Assembly: GCA_964447285.1 (NCBI GenBank) | Contig: CAYURO010000018.1 | Coordinates: 24,046 to 88,045, forward strand | DNA: 64,000 bases | Direction: 5' to 3' | Origin: CAJBNH01 sp964447285 | GTDB taxonomy: Bacteria; Myxococcota_A; UBA9042 | In this document: piece by piece, positions 24,233-33,072 of the stretch | Numbering within the stretch: the stretch's first letter is position 1 | Layout: every line of letters starts with the position of its first letter | Notes under the pieces: generated by a model | Databases searched by the model: none | The model's input: the letters and a program-made list of their open reading frames with translations, nothing else | Told to the model about the DNA's origin: nothing | Translations under genes and position numbers: made by a program

Positions 24233-25141
24233 ATGTCCCTGGACCCGCTCTTCGAACCCGCCGCCGACCACTTTCTGGACCTGCAGACCCGCATCGTGGC
24301 CGCGCTAGAGGCTCTGGACGGGCACGCGACCTTTCACCGGGACGAGTGGACCCGGGACGAGTCTGAGGTGCCAGACGGCCCGTCTCTGCGCGGCTGGGGA
24401 CGCACCTGCGCCCTGGAGGGGGGCGCGGTGCTCGAGAAGGCGGGCGTGGCGTTCTCGAAGGTGCGCGGGCGGTTGGCCCAGGGACACGCCGAAGCGATGC
24501 CCGGCGATGGACTCGACTTCCAGGCGACGGGCGTGTCGCTCGTCTTGCACCCGCGCAATCCGCACGTGCCCATCGTGCACCTGAACTACCGGCGGCTCGC
24601 GCGAGGGGCGACGGCCTGGTTCGGGGGCGGCGCGGACCTGACGCCGTGCTATCTGGATCCGCAGGACGTGCAGCACTTTCACGAGACCCACCGGCGCGTT
24701 TGCGAGCAGCACGCCCGCGTGGCCGACTGGCCGACGCTGCACCGCGACTGCGACGCGTACTTCTACCTGCCGCACCGGGGCGAGCGGCGCGGGGTCGGGG
24801 GCCTGTTCTTCGACCACATGGCGGCCAACCCGGAAGAGATGTTCGCGTTCGTCAAGGCCGTGGGCGACGCCTTTCTGCCCGCCTGGTTGCCCATCGCCCA
24901 ACGCCACCGCGACGACCCGTACGGCGACCGCGAGCGGCAGTGGCAGCTGGTGCGCCGCGGGCGCTACGTCGAGTTCAACCTGGTGCACGACCGCGGGACG
25001 GTGTTCGGCCTGCGCACGGGCGGCCGCATCGAGTCGATCCTGATGTCGATGCCGCCCTTGGCCGCGTGGGGCTACGACCTGCAGCCCGAGCCGGGTTCGC
25101 CCGAGGCCGTGATGCAGCAGGCGCTGGTGCGCCCCGCCTGA
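24233..25141 (+). CDS. hemF: oxygen-dependent coproporphyrinogen III oxidase
   Basis: Encodes 302 residues, the usual length. The ATG at 24233 has AAAGGAA upstream. Family landmarks: GGAVLEKAGVAFSKVRG, HPRNPHVPIVHLNYR, WFGGGADLTPCYLD, HRGERRGVGGLFFD, RRGRYVEFNLVHDRGT and SILMSMPP. The enzyme converts coproporphyrinogen III to protoporphyrinogen IX with O2 in the haem pathway. No cofactor motif is expected; conserved His and Asp residues are in place. Other haem genes are not nearby. Its presence argues for at least partly aerobic growth. Confidence 0.96.
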   Translation: MSLDPLFEPAADHFLDLQTRIVAALEALDGHATFHRDEWTRDESEVPDGPSLRGWGRTCALEGGAVLEKAGVAFSKVRGRLAQGHAEAMPGDGLDFQATGVSLVLHPRNPHVPIVHLNYRRLARGATAWFGGGADLTPCYLDPQDVQHFHETHRRVCEQHARVADWPTLHRDCDAYFYLPHRGERRGVGGLFFDHMAANPEEMFAFVKAVGDAFLPAWLPIAQRHRDDPYGDRERQWQLVRRGRYVEFNLVHDRGTVFGLRTGGRIESILMSMPPLAAWGYDLQPEPGSPEAVMQQALVRPA

Positions 25142-25259
25142 CGTGTTCACCCCGGACGCCAAGGTCGCACCGCCGCCCGCCGACGTGGTACACCTGACCG
25201 GTCGGCGACCCACCATGGCCGGCCGGCCGCCCCCCCGTTTCCCCCGCACGGAGGTACAA

Positions 25260-26855
25260 GTGTCGACCTTCCTTTCGACCCGCCGCTGTTCGTTCATCGT
25301 CTTCCTTTCGCTACTTGCAGTGTCGGCCGGCTGCGGCTCGAGCTCGGGCGCAGGGGGCTACTACTACATTCCCGTGGATGCGGCGGACGGCACCGGATCC
25401 GACGGCAGCGACGCCGCCAATCCCGACGCCAACCCGGCCGATGCGAAGACCGACACGGTGGCCGACGTCACCGCCGACGCGACCGACCTGGACGCCACCG
25501 AGACCCTCGACACGGTCGACGCCACCGACGTCCCGGACGGCACCGACACGACCGATGTCCCCGACACGACAGACGTCTTCGACACCACGGACACCACCGA
25601 GGTGCAAGACACGACCGATGCCGTCGACACCACCGACGTCGTGGACACCACCGACACGACCGACACGATGGACGTCCCCGACACGACCGACACGATGGAC
25701 GTCCCCGACACCACCGACACGTCCGACACGACCGACGCCGCGGACACGACCGACACGACCGACGGCGTCGTGGGACCTGCCTGCGCCCCCACGCCGAATA
25801 TCGCCGGTCTGCTGCAGTGCCCCGAGGGCAAGGTCGACGTGACGCTGAAGGCCGCGACCGTCACCTACGTGTTCAATGCCGGCTACTTCCTGGCCGACGA
25901 GAGCACCACCCACGGCATCGAGGTCTACGTCGGCACCACCTGGACGTACCCCAAGCCGGTCGTGGGCGACCGCGTCGACTTGCACCTGACCGAGTGGGGC
26001 AACTGGAAGAACCAGCAGGAGATCACGGCGGCCGACGCGCCCGTGGCCTTGGGCGTGGGCAACCCGGCCGTGTTCAAGCTGGACCTGCAGTCGCCCGGAT
26101 CCGCCGGCGTGCTGGCCGAGACCCACGAGAGCCGCGAGGTGGGGGGCACGGGCCTGAAGGTGCTGACGGTGGCCGGCGCGGACCTGACCGTTGCGTCCAA
26201 CGTGCTGCCCAACATGGTGTTTCGCGTCGACGGCACCAGCACTTTGTGCAAGGGAGCGGTCTTCGAGCTGAAGTCGGCCGTCATCACCCAATTCGGCGAG
26301 ATCTATCGTGTGCAATTGATGAACGGTGCAGCAGACTTGGGCACCATCGATATCTCGGGCTGCACGCCTGACCCGATCGACGAGACGCAGAACTGGGGCT
26401 TCGAAGACCTGGCCGCCACCGACCCGCCGGCGGGTTTCGTCAAGCTGACCGGTCTGTTCTCGGCCCTGCGCACCACGACCGTCGCCCACGCCGGCGCGGC
26501 GTCTTGCGAACTGATCTGGACCTCGGACGCCAACCAGGACTTTACCACCGGCGCCTATGCCGAGATCCTGCCCGGCGACACGGTCAAATTCAGCTTCTGG
26601 GTGCTGGACGAGGATGTGGCGGGCCGTGTGCGGCCGGGGCTGCTGTTCTACAAGGCCGACAAGACGTTCTTGAAGTCAGAGTATGCCACGGGGTACTCGG
26701 TCGACGCGGCGGGGGTGTGGAACCAGCTCGCGCATACCTTCGTCGCTCCGGCCGACGCCGCGTTCGTGCGCGGGCAGGTGCGGATGTACGACGTGGCGCC
26801 CTTCCCGGGGTCGGCCAAGGTGCGCATCGACGACTGGAGCATCGGCAAGCAGTAG
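25260..26855 (+). CDS. DTTD-repeat lipoprotein with OB-like and carbohydrate-binding-like domains
   Basis: Encodes 531 residues from a GTG at 25260, preceded by GGAGGT. An ATG further upstream at 25215 has no ribosome site. The signal peptide ends in SAGC (Cys25). Residues about 70-172 are an Asp/Thr/Val repeat (DTTDVPDTTD-type), a highly acidic spacer. Residues about 175-375 form a beta-rich domain resembling OB-fold export domains (YVFNAGYFLADESTTHGIEV, VGDRVDLHLTEW). The C-terminal 150 residues look like a carbohydrate-binding module (FVKLTGLFSALRTTTVAHAG, VRIDDWSIG). Probably surface displayed. Substrate unknown. It converges on rsgA. Confidence 0.82.
   Translation: MSTFLSTRRCSFIVFLSLLAVSAGCGSSSGAGGYYYIPVDAADGTGSDGSDAANPDANPADAKTDTVADVTADATDLDATETLDTVDATDVPDGTDTTDVPDTTDVFDTTDTTEVQDTTDAVDTTDVVDTTDTTDTMDVPDTTDTMDVPDTTDTSDTTDAADTTDTTDGVVGPACAPTPNIAGLLQCPEGKVDVTLKAATVTYVFNAGYFLADESTTHGIEVYVGTTWTYPKPVVGDRVDLHLTEWGNWKNQQEITAADAPVALGVGNPAVFKLDLQSPGSAGVLAETHESREVGGTGLKVLTVAGADLTVASNVLPNMVFRVDGTSTLCKGAVFELKSAVITQFGEIYRVQLMNGAADLGTIDISGCTPDPIDETQNWGFEDLAATDPPAGFVKLTGLFSALRTTTVAHAGAASCELIWTSDANQDFTTGAYAEILPGDTVKFSFWVLDEDVAGRVRPGLLFYKADKTFLKSEYATGYSVDAAGVWNQLAHTFVAPADAAFVRGQVRMYDVAPFPGSAKVRIDDWSIGKQ
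25467..25776 (+). repeat. imperfect tandem repeat encoding DTTD units
   Basis: About 300 bp built from GAC-ACS-ACS-GAC units with DV and VP interruptions. Related acidic Asp/Thr linkers occur just after the lipid Cys in the lipoproteins at 7295, 9616 and 48760, suggesting a common spacer type between lipid anchor and folded domain. Confidence 0.85.
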
Positions 26856-26887
26856 ACGGCAAGCGGACTTGCGTCGCGCATCCGATG

Positions 26888-27985
26888 TCACGCGCCCTTG
26901 CCCCCGCGGTCGCGCTCGCCCTTCTTCCAGCGGCGAATCTCGCGTGAGAGGTCCTTCTCCGAGGCCTTGCGCTCTTGGGCCTGCCGTTGGGCAAAGCGCG
27001 CGTCGGCCATCGCGACCTCGTCTCGCAGCGCCAGCCACGACTCCAGGCGAACCGCCGGCAATTCCCCTGACTCGACGGCCAGTTCCAGTGCGCAGCCCGG
27101 GTCGCCGCGGTGGCCGCAGTCGCGGAATCGGCAACCCGACGCCAGCGCCTCGACGTCGGCAAAGGTCGCCGCCACGCCCGCCTCGGCGTCTACCAGTCCG
27201 AACTCGCGCATGCCGGGCGTGTCGATCAGCAGCAGCCCGTCGGGTCCCGGCAGCAGCTGTCGGCGCGTCGTGGCGTGCCGCCCGGTGTCGTCCGAGTCGC
27301 GCACCGGCAGCGTGGGCTGCACGTCGTCGCCCAGCAAGCGGTTGATCAGGGTCGACTTGCCCACGCCCGACGACCCGGCAAAGGCCACCGTGGCGTGGGG
27401 GGGGAGCACCGCGCGCAGGGCGTCGAGGCCACCCGACACCACCGCGCTGGTCAGGACCACCGGCACGCCTGGGACGGCTTCTTCGAGCTCGGCGCGCACC
27501 GCCACCGGGTCGTGGGCGCGGTCTGCTTTCGAGACGATCACGACGGCCTGGGCACCCCCCGCAAGCGCCGCGCTGACGTACCGCTGCACCCGCCGGGCCG
27601 AGAAGTCCTCGCCCAACGCGGTCACCACCAACACGACGTCCACGTTGGCCGCGACAAGCTGGGGGGCGCTGGCCCGACCCGGCGCCTTGCGCGCGAACAT
27701 GCTGTGGCGGGGCAGCAACTGCTCGGCCACGTCGTCCAACCCCAGGCGCCGACACGCGATCCAATCGCCGACGGCCAGCGCGGGGTCCAGCCGCAGGACC
27801 AGCTTGCGTGGCTCCCACGGGTCGGGTGGCAATCCCAGGACCCGCACGCTGCCGCGGTCGACCGCGCACACCCGGGCGGGCAGCAGGTCGGGGGCGCCCA
27901 GGTCGTTCAGCGCGGCCGTCAGGCGCGGGGACCAACCCAGGGCAGTCAGGGCAAGGGGCATCGTCGGGGGGGATTCGGCAGCCAT
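26888..27985 (-). CDS. rsgA: small ribosomal subunit biogenesis GTPase RsgA
   Basis: Encodes 365 residues. It shows the circularly permuted GTPase order: an N-terminal OB part (to about 110), then G4 (VSKAD), G5-like region (VVLTSA), G1/P-loop GSSGVGKST, G2 region with RHATTRR, and G3 DTPGMREFG. A zinc-binding segment follows (CRFRDCGHRGDPGC) with a basic C-terminus. RsgA matures the 30S subunit and hydrolyses GTP when bound to it. No ribosome site is evident before the ATG at 27985. All motifs are intact. Confidence 0.96.
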   Translation of the reverse strand: MAAESPPTMPLALTALGWSPRLTAALNDLGAPDLLPARVCAVDRGSVRVLGLPPDPWEPRKLVLRLDPALAVGDWIACRRLGLDDVAEQLLPRHSMFARKAPGRASAPQLVAANVDVVLVVTALGEDFSARRVQRYVSAALAGGAQAVVIVSKADRAHDPVAVRAELEEAVPGVPVVLTSAVVSGGLDALRAVLPPHATVAFAGSSGVGKSTLINRLLGDDVQPTLPVRDSDDTGRHATTRRQLLPGPDGLLLIDTPGMREFGLVDAEAGVAATFADVEALASGCRFRDCGHRGDPGCALELAVESGELPAVRLESWLALRDEVAMADARFAQRQAQERKASEKDLSREIRRWKKGERDRGGKGA

Positions 27986-28077
27986 GGCGCGACGCTACGA
28001 ATGCCCGCGGCGCTCGTCAACCCGGGTCGCCTCTGCAAGACCGCCCGCCGGACCCGGGGCAGGGCAGCCAAAACGCC

Positions 28078-28115
28078 GAAGGGGACCCCCGCCGCAGTCG
28101 GCAGGGGTCCCCTTC
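28078..28115 (-). terminator. intrinsic terminator-like hairpin after the metzincin gene
   Basis: Perfect 12-bp arms (GAAGGGGACCCC and GGGGTCCCCTTC), with a nested GCCG-CAGT-CGGC stem between them. On the minus strand it is followed by GGCGTTTTGG, a short U-rich stretch. It lies 25 bp past the metzincin stop codon, in the right place to end the operon before rsgA. Confidence 0.6.
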
Positions 28116-28139
28116 ATGCGTCTATCGACCCTCAATCGC

Positions 28140-31100
28140 TCAGTAGATGCCCTTGGCGTTCGCACCGCCGAAGCCGTATGCGTCTACGGCCTCGCGCAGG
28201 TAGAACGGCACTTCGGTATACTGTCCCAGCTTCATGCACGCCTTGTTGTGCACGCACTTGCACCCGCTGTTGTCCGTGGCAGAGCAGCCCGCGATGGGGC
28301 CACCGTTCACGTTCTCCATCGAGGGGTCGTACTTCACCAGGGCCTCGCCGGTCTTGTCGCTGTAGACGGGCTCGTACCAGTCGGGAATGCCGTCACCGTC
28401 CTGGTCGGGGCCGGGCGTCGTCTGGTAAGCGTCTTTCAGCAGCGAGTTGGCGTATTCGAGCACGCGCGCGGCGATGCCCTTCTCGACCGTGCGGCCGAAG
28501 ATGGTCTCGCGGCCGATGCGCCGGGCGACGTAGATCTTGCCGATCGGGTTATGGAACTCGATGCGCGCCTTGATGCCCGGGTCGGAGTCCTTGCCGAGCT
28601 CCCAGATGCGCATCATGTCCATCCAGCCCTGCTGCGCGTTCTCTGGCAGGTACAGCATCGTCCAGGCGATCAGGAACTTCTGCTGCTCCCAGCCCACCTG
28701 CGGGTCGACCACGGCCGTCTTGACGGGGGCCACGGCACCAAAGGGCTTGTCGTCGGTCGAGCCATAGGTCGTGCAGACGGTGCTGTTCTGCGCCGGGAAG
28801 CAACTGGTGGGCTGCATGCCGAACCACGTCGTCCAGCCAAAGCCCATCGTCGGGAACTTCTGGGTGTCGATCAGCGGCTTGCCGTTGGCGCCGGCGGCAA
28901 GGCGCGGGCCCTTCAGGAAGTCGTCGCCGGTCAGTTGGTTGGCAAGCAGGCGGCGGAAGCCGTCCGGGAAGAGGTCTGCCAGCGAGGCTGAGCGGTAGCG
29001 AGCGTCGACGAAGTCGCCGAGGGACGAGCTGATGAAGTTGTCGACCGATTCGGTCATCAGCATCGAGATGTACATCTTGTCGTAGTACGAACCCGCATTC
29101 AGCGTGTACTGCGAGTCGTACTCGCCCTTGTCGCTGGCCAGTTGGTTCTCGACCGGGCGACCGCCGTAGGTGACCTGACCGAAGTAGCCCGTTGCGCCAT
29201 TCGGAACGACTACCGTGACGGTCGCCGGCGAGCTGCTCATCTTCGATTCCATCGACCTCAGCACGCCATTCGCGGCGTCGGCGAAGTGCTCGCCTGCCTC
29301 TGGACGCGCCAACTGCTTGGCGAAGTGGTCAAACACGATACCCGAGGCCAGCACGTTGTCGGGGAAGAACGACTTGGCGGCATAGGCCCACAGCTCGTCC
29401 GGATCCGCGCCCACTTCAAGCGCGACGTCCCGGTAGATATTGCGGTACAGGGCCAAGCCCTTGGCGCCGTCGCGCAGCTTCTCGTTGAAGCGGGTCAGCG
29501 CGCGGTTCGCGGCGCCGCGGACCGAGAAGCTCTTTCGGCCGCGACGGTAGTTGTCGAAGATGTGGCCTACTTCCTGCTGGGTGATCATGAACCCGAAGAT
29601 CTCGTAGGGATCCGCACCGTTATCGTGGCGGTACACGCTCAGGTTGCCCAGGTCGGCCCAGTTGTCGGTCGCGAAGCCATAGGGCACACGCTGGCGCTTC
29701 TGGGGGTCCACAGCAACGCCACCGCGGTAACCGCCCGTCGGCAGTTCGTTCGTCGCCGGCGCGCGCAGGCTGGTCCAGGGCACGTAATCGACCTTCTGCT
29801 GGCGGCAGCGGGTGTATCTCTCGTCAATCTTGACGATCAGGCCGTCGAGCAGGGGCGAGAAGGAACCGTCGGTCGCCTCGTTCCAGCGCGCCGGCTTGAA
29901 CTTCAGGGGGTCGACCTCTTGGCAGTCCTTGATCAACTCGAAGCCCGTGTTCAGCGCCGAGTAATGGATGTCTTTGGACCCAAGGCTGAAAGTCAGGCCG
30001 AGGATGCCACCGAAGTTGTCGGTCTTGCCCAGCATGGCCTTGCCGCGTGGTGTGCCGGCCTTGTAGGTGTCGTCGGCGTACACGGCCACCGAGTCGCCGT
30101 ACAGCATGCGCGTCGCGGCAAAGTCGTACACGCCAAGACCCAGGAAGTCCTGAGTGGTCTCGCCGGCATAGTCCATGATCGACGACTGCTGCCACATCCA
30201 GATCAGGTTGTCGCGCTCCTCCTTGGTCACCGGGTCGAAGTAGCGCGGGCCGACGCACGTCGAGCCGTCGGGAGCCAGCGCCTTGCAGTCGGTCTTGACC
30301 TTGCCGTTCTTGGTGCGGAGCTGCCAGTACTGCGGGCGGAAGCCGGTCGCGTCGGAGGAGCTGATGAAGTTGTGGCGCAGACCGATGCTGTGTCCCATTT
30401 CGTGCGCGATGACCGCGTAGTGGGCGCGGCGAGCGACGTAGTCGCGCATCTTCTCTGCGCGCGCCTGCTGAACTTCCGGCGGCTGGGTCGGGTCGAACTG
30501 GCCAAACTTCTCCTGCAGCACGTCTGCAAGGCCGGCGATGCTCAGCGGTGCCTCAGCCATCTGCATGATGCACATGCCCCGCTCGGCCAGGGCGGTCTCC
30601 TTCATGCGGCGCAACTCGCGCTGAACCGCCGGGTTGCCGCCACGCAGCGGCGAGGCGATGTCCAACACGGCCTGGCCCAGCGGCATCCCCACCATGCCGG
30701 CAAGCACCTGGACGGCGGGCGTGATCAGCGAGGCCTCGAACAGCGTTCCCATCGCCATCTGGCGGCGGGCGGCGTAGGTGGGCGCCATGGCCGAAGCGAC
30801 CTTTGCGGAGGCGGTCACTTCCTTCAACTGATGCTTCAGGTCCACGGCGGCCTGAACCGCTTCGGGGTGCTGCTGCTCGAAGGCGGCGGCACGCTCGGCG
30901 TTCATGTCGATGCCTTCAGACTGGGCGGTGCGCGCGTTGAATTCTTCAGCCGTCAGGCGGGGAAGCAGGCCGTTGGCAGAGGCGGCACGGGCGGCCTCGG
31001 ACCAGTCTTTGATGTACTTGCCCTCGGTGATGCTCTCGGCCTTCAGCTCGCCAGCGATATAGCGAGCCTGGTCGACGACGCCCTGACTCCAGAGGTCGTT

Positions 31101-33035
31101 GACGTACGTCCACGCGTTGATGCTGGCGGCGATGGTCTCGCCAGTCAGCGGGTCGTTCGAGTCGACCATGATGCCCCAGGGCGACGGCGTCTGCGGTTCG
31201 GGAAGGCCATTGACCTGGTGGTAGCGCAGGTCGCCGCGGCGGACGTTCAGGGCCTTGGCGCACACCGCCAGCGTCTCGGTGTCGCCGTCGACGCGGGCCG
31301 TCTCGCACTTGTCCGCGGTCCAGCCGATCGGCAGGCGCTCGGCCGTCTTGGCGCACCCGATGGGGTCGCCCAGCTCGACGGGGCTGTGGCACAGGACGAT
31401 CATCTCGGGCATCTTCGCGATCGCCTTGACGCCGTCGGTATAGCCGCGCTCTGTCCCCACCGTGTCGGCCAGGTTCTGGCACAGCAGCTCGTTGCGACCC
31501 AACTGCGCGTAAGCACGGCTGTTGCGGCAGTCGTCGACTTCCATCGCCAGCGCGACGGCATCACCGTTGTCGTCCTGCTGGCCGTCGTACACAGGGAACT
31601 GCGTATCGCACTTGGCGTACTCGGCAACCAGGTCCACCGCGGCCCCGCCGTCGGGAACAGTGGCGCTCGCTCTGGCTTGGGCAACGCGCTTGCACTCACC
31701 GAGCTGCGACGACCGGATGGCGACGCGCAGGGCGATGTCCCATTCGTGGGTGGCCTGCTCCGTGGCCTCGAAGTACTTCAGGTTGCTGCCACCGGTGTAG
31801 TACCACGCGACCGGCTTGGCCAGGCGCTGGGTCAAGGGCAGGGTGCAGCGCTGCTTGAACGTGTCGCAACGAGATCCGTTGCCAACGGAAGCGCACTCGT
31901 CTTCGGTGCCGTCCTGGTTCAGGTCGCGGTGCGGGTCCTGGCCATACTTGGTGGTCTCGGGGGTATAGCAGGCGACCGGACCGCCCTTGGGGTCCTGGAA
32001 CGTCGTGGGCGTCGAGGTCGGCTTGCCGCTGGCGTCCAGCTTGTAGTACGCGTGGCTCTGCTCCCAGATGTTGTAATAGTTCAAGAAGCGGTACCACTTG
32101 GCGTCGGTCATGCCGTAGTTGCGCGTGTATCCCGACCGCTCGGTGGTGAAGCCGCCAAACGCCTGAAAGCGAAAGCCGTCCCAGTCGCGGGGTTCGAAGT
32201 CGGTGACCACGACGCGGCGGAAGGCATGGCGGACGGTGAGCTCGATGGGGTTGCACGAGCCCGCGGGCGCGGTGCCGCCGGCAAAGTCGGCCTCGAGGAA
32301 GCAGGCAGGGAACGTGTCGATGCCCCAGCCCAGGTGGCTGAGATCGACGACGCCCGGCTTGGCGAACGCCTTGCTGGTGATGTCGAAGTAGCTGTTGTCT
32401 TTGGCGAAGTACGGGGCATTCGGGTCGTTCGGGTCCTGGACGTTGTACGCCATGGGCTCGTACTGCACGCCGCCGTAGATGCCGACCATCGACAGGGTGT
32501 CGAAGTCGTAGCTATCCACGTTCTGGTTCTTCGACCAGTCGATCCGCATGTGGGTGCGCTGGTACCAAGGGCGGTCGTAGTTGTTCTCCTCGAGGATGTT
32601 CATCTCCTCGCCCGTGGTGGAGTTGTACGACCGCTTGATGTCGAAGTGCGACTCGATGCGGAACGCGCAGACGATCACGCCGTCCTGCGTCGCCTTGCCC
32701 AGGCCCTTGCCGTCCGAGCCCTCGATGCGCTCGTAGGCGAGGCGGCCGATCAGCAGCCCTTCGGTGATCTGCCACTTGATACGCGACACCGGCTGCGCAT
32801 AGGTCGACGTGAACAGGCCGTCCTGCGACGCGCCGTAGCCGACGTCGATCAGGGTGGCCTGCGCCCAGAATTCCGGGTCGTCAGCGGTGCTGACCAGGTC
32901 CTTGCCGACGAACAGGGTCTTGTCGAGCGCCCAGGGCTGGACGCGGTCGATCGGGGCACGCTCCTCGGCACAACTGGCGGAAAAGGCCGAAAGGGCGAGC
33001 AGCAGGAACAGGGGGGCGCGAAGGGCGCGGAACAT
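28140..33035 (-). CDS. giant metzincin-type zinc metalloprotease lipoprotein
   Basis: Encodes 1631 residues. The ATG at 33035 has GGGAGGT upstream. The signal peptide ends in SASC (Cys22). The metzincin zinc site HEMGHSIGLRH (His878, Glu879, His882, His888; HExxHxxGxxH) is followed about 75 residues later by a Met-turn, SSIMDYAGE. Flanks resemble the large DUF5117/DUF4953-like zinc proteases. A 200-residue helical insert (about 690-870) comes before the site, and the C-terminus has paired Cys (CSATDNSGCKCVHNKAC). It is likely an outer-surface protease. It is the second gene of a two-gene operon, 37 bp after the beta-barrel-like protein, which suggests a joint export or display system. The substrate is unknown. 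Confidence 0.88.
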   Translation of the reverse strand: MFRALRAPLFLLLALSAFSASCAEERAPIDRVQPWALDKTLFVGKDLVSTADDPEFWAQATLIDVGYGASQDGLFTSTYAQPVSRIKWQITEGLLIGRLAYERIEGSDGKGLGKATQDGVIVCAFRIESHFDIKRSYNSTTGEEMNILEENNYDRPWYQRTHMRIDWSKNQNVDSYDFDTLSMVGIYGGVQYEPMAYNVQDPNDPNAPYFAKDNSYFDITSKAFAKPGVVDLSHLGWGIDTFPACFLEADFAGGTAPAGSCNPIELTVRHAFRRVVVTDFEPRDWDGFRFQAFGGFTTERSGYTRNYGMTDAKWYRFLNYYNIWEQSHAYYKLDASGKPTSTPTTFQDPKGGPVACYTPETTKYGQDPHRDLNQDGTEDECASVGNGSRCDTFKQRCTLPLTQRLAKPVAWYYTGGSNLKYFEATEQATHEWDIALRVAIRSSQLGECKRVAQARASATVPDGGAAVDLVAEYAKCDTQFPVYDGQQDDNGDAVALAMEVDDCRNSRAYAQLGRNELLCQNLADTVGTERGYTDGVKAIAKMPEMIVLCHSPVELGDPIGCAKTAERLPIGWTADKCETARVDGDTETLAVCAKALNVRRGDLRYHQVNGLPEPQTPSPWGIMVDSNDPLTGETIAASINAWTYVNDLWSQGVVDQARYIAGELKAESITEGKYIKDWSEAARAASANGLLPRLTAEEFNARTAQSEGIDMNAERAAAFEQQHPEAVQAAVDLKHQLKEVTASAKVASAMAPTYAARRQMAMGTLFEASLITPAVQVLAGMVGMPLGQAVLDIASPLRGGNPAVQRELRRMKETALAERGMCIMQMAEAPLSIAGLADVLQEKFGQFDPTQPPEVQQARAEKMRDYVARRAHYAVIAHEMGHSIGLRHNFISSSDATGFRPQYWQLRTKNGKVKTDCKALAPDGSTCVGPRYFDPVTKEERDNLIWMWQQSSIMDYAGETTQDFLGLGVYDFAATRMLYGDSVAVYADDTYKAGTPRGKAMLGKTDNFGGILGLTFSLGSKDIHYSALNTGFELIKDCQEVDPLKFKPARWNEATDGSFSPLLDGLIVKIDERYTRCRQQKVDYVPWTSLRAPATNELPTGGYRGGVAVDPQKRQRVPYGFATDNWADLGNLSVYRHDNGADPYEIFGFMITQQEVGHIFDNYRRGRKSFSVRGAANRALTRFNEKLRDGAKGLALYRNIYRDVALEVGADPDELWAYAAKSFFPDNVLASGIVFDHFAKQLARPEAGEHFADAANGVLRSMESKMSSSPATVTVVVPNGATGYFGQVTYGGRPVENQLASDKGEYDSQYTLNAGSYYDKMYISMLMTESVDNFISSSLGDFVDARYRSASLADLFPDGFRRLLANQLTGDDFLKGPRLAAGANGKPLIDTQKFPTMGFGWTTWFGMQPTSCFPAQNSTVCTTYGSTDDKPFGAVAPVKTAVVDPQVGWEQQKFLIAWTMLYLPENAQQGWMDMMRIWELGKDSDPGIKARIEFHNPIGKIYVARRIGRETIFGRTVEKGIAARVLEYANSLLKDAYQTTPGPDQDGDGIPDWYEPVYSDKTGEALVKYDPSMENVNGGPIAGCSATDNSGCKCVHNKACMKLGQYTEVPFYLREAVDAYGFGGANAKGIY

Positions 33036-33072
33036 CGAGGACCTCCCGGACGGGCGAGACGAAATGGCGGGG

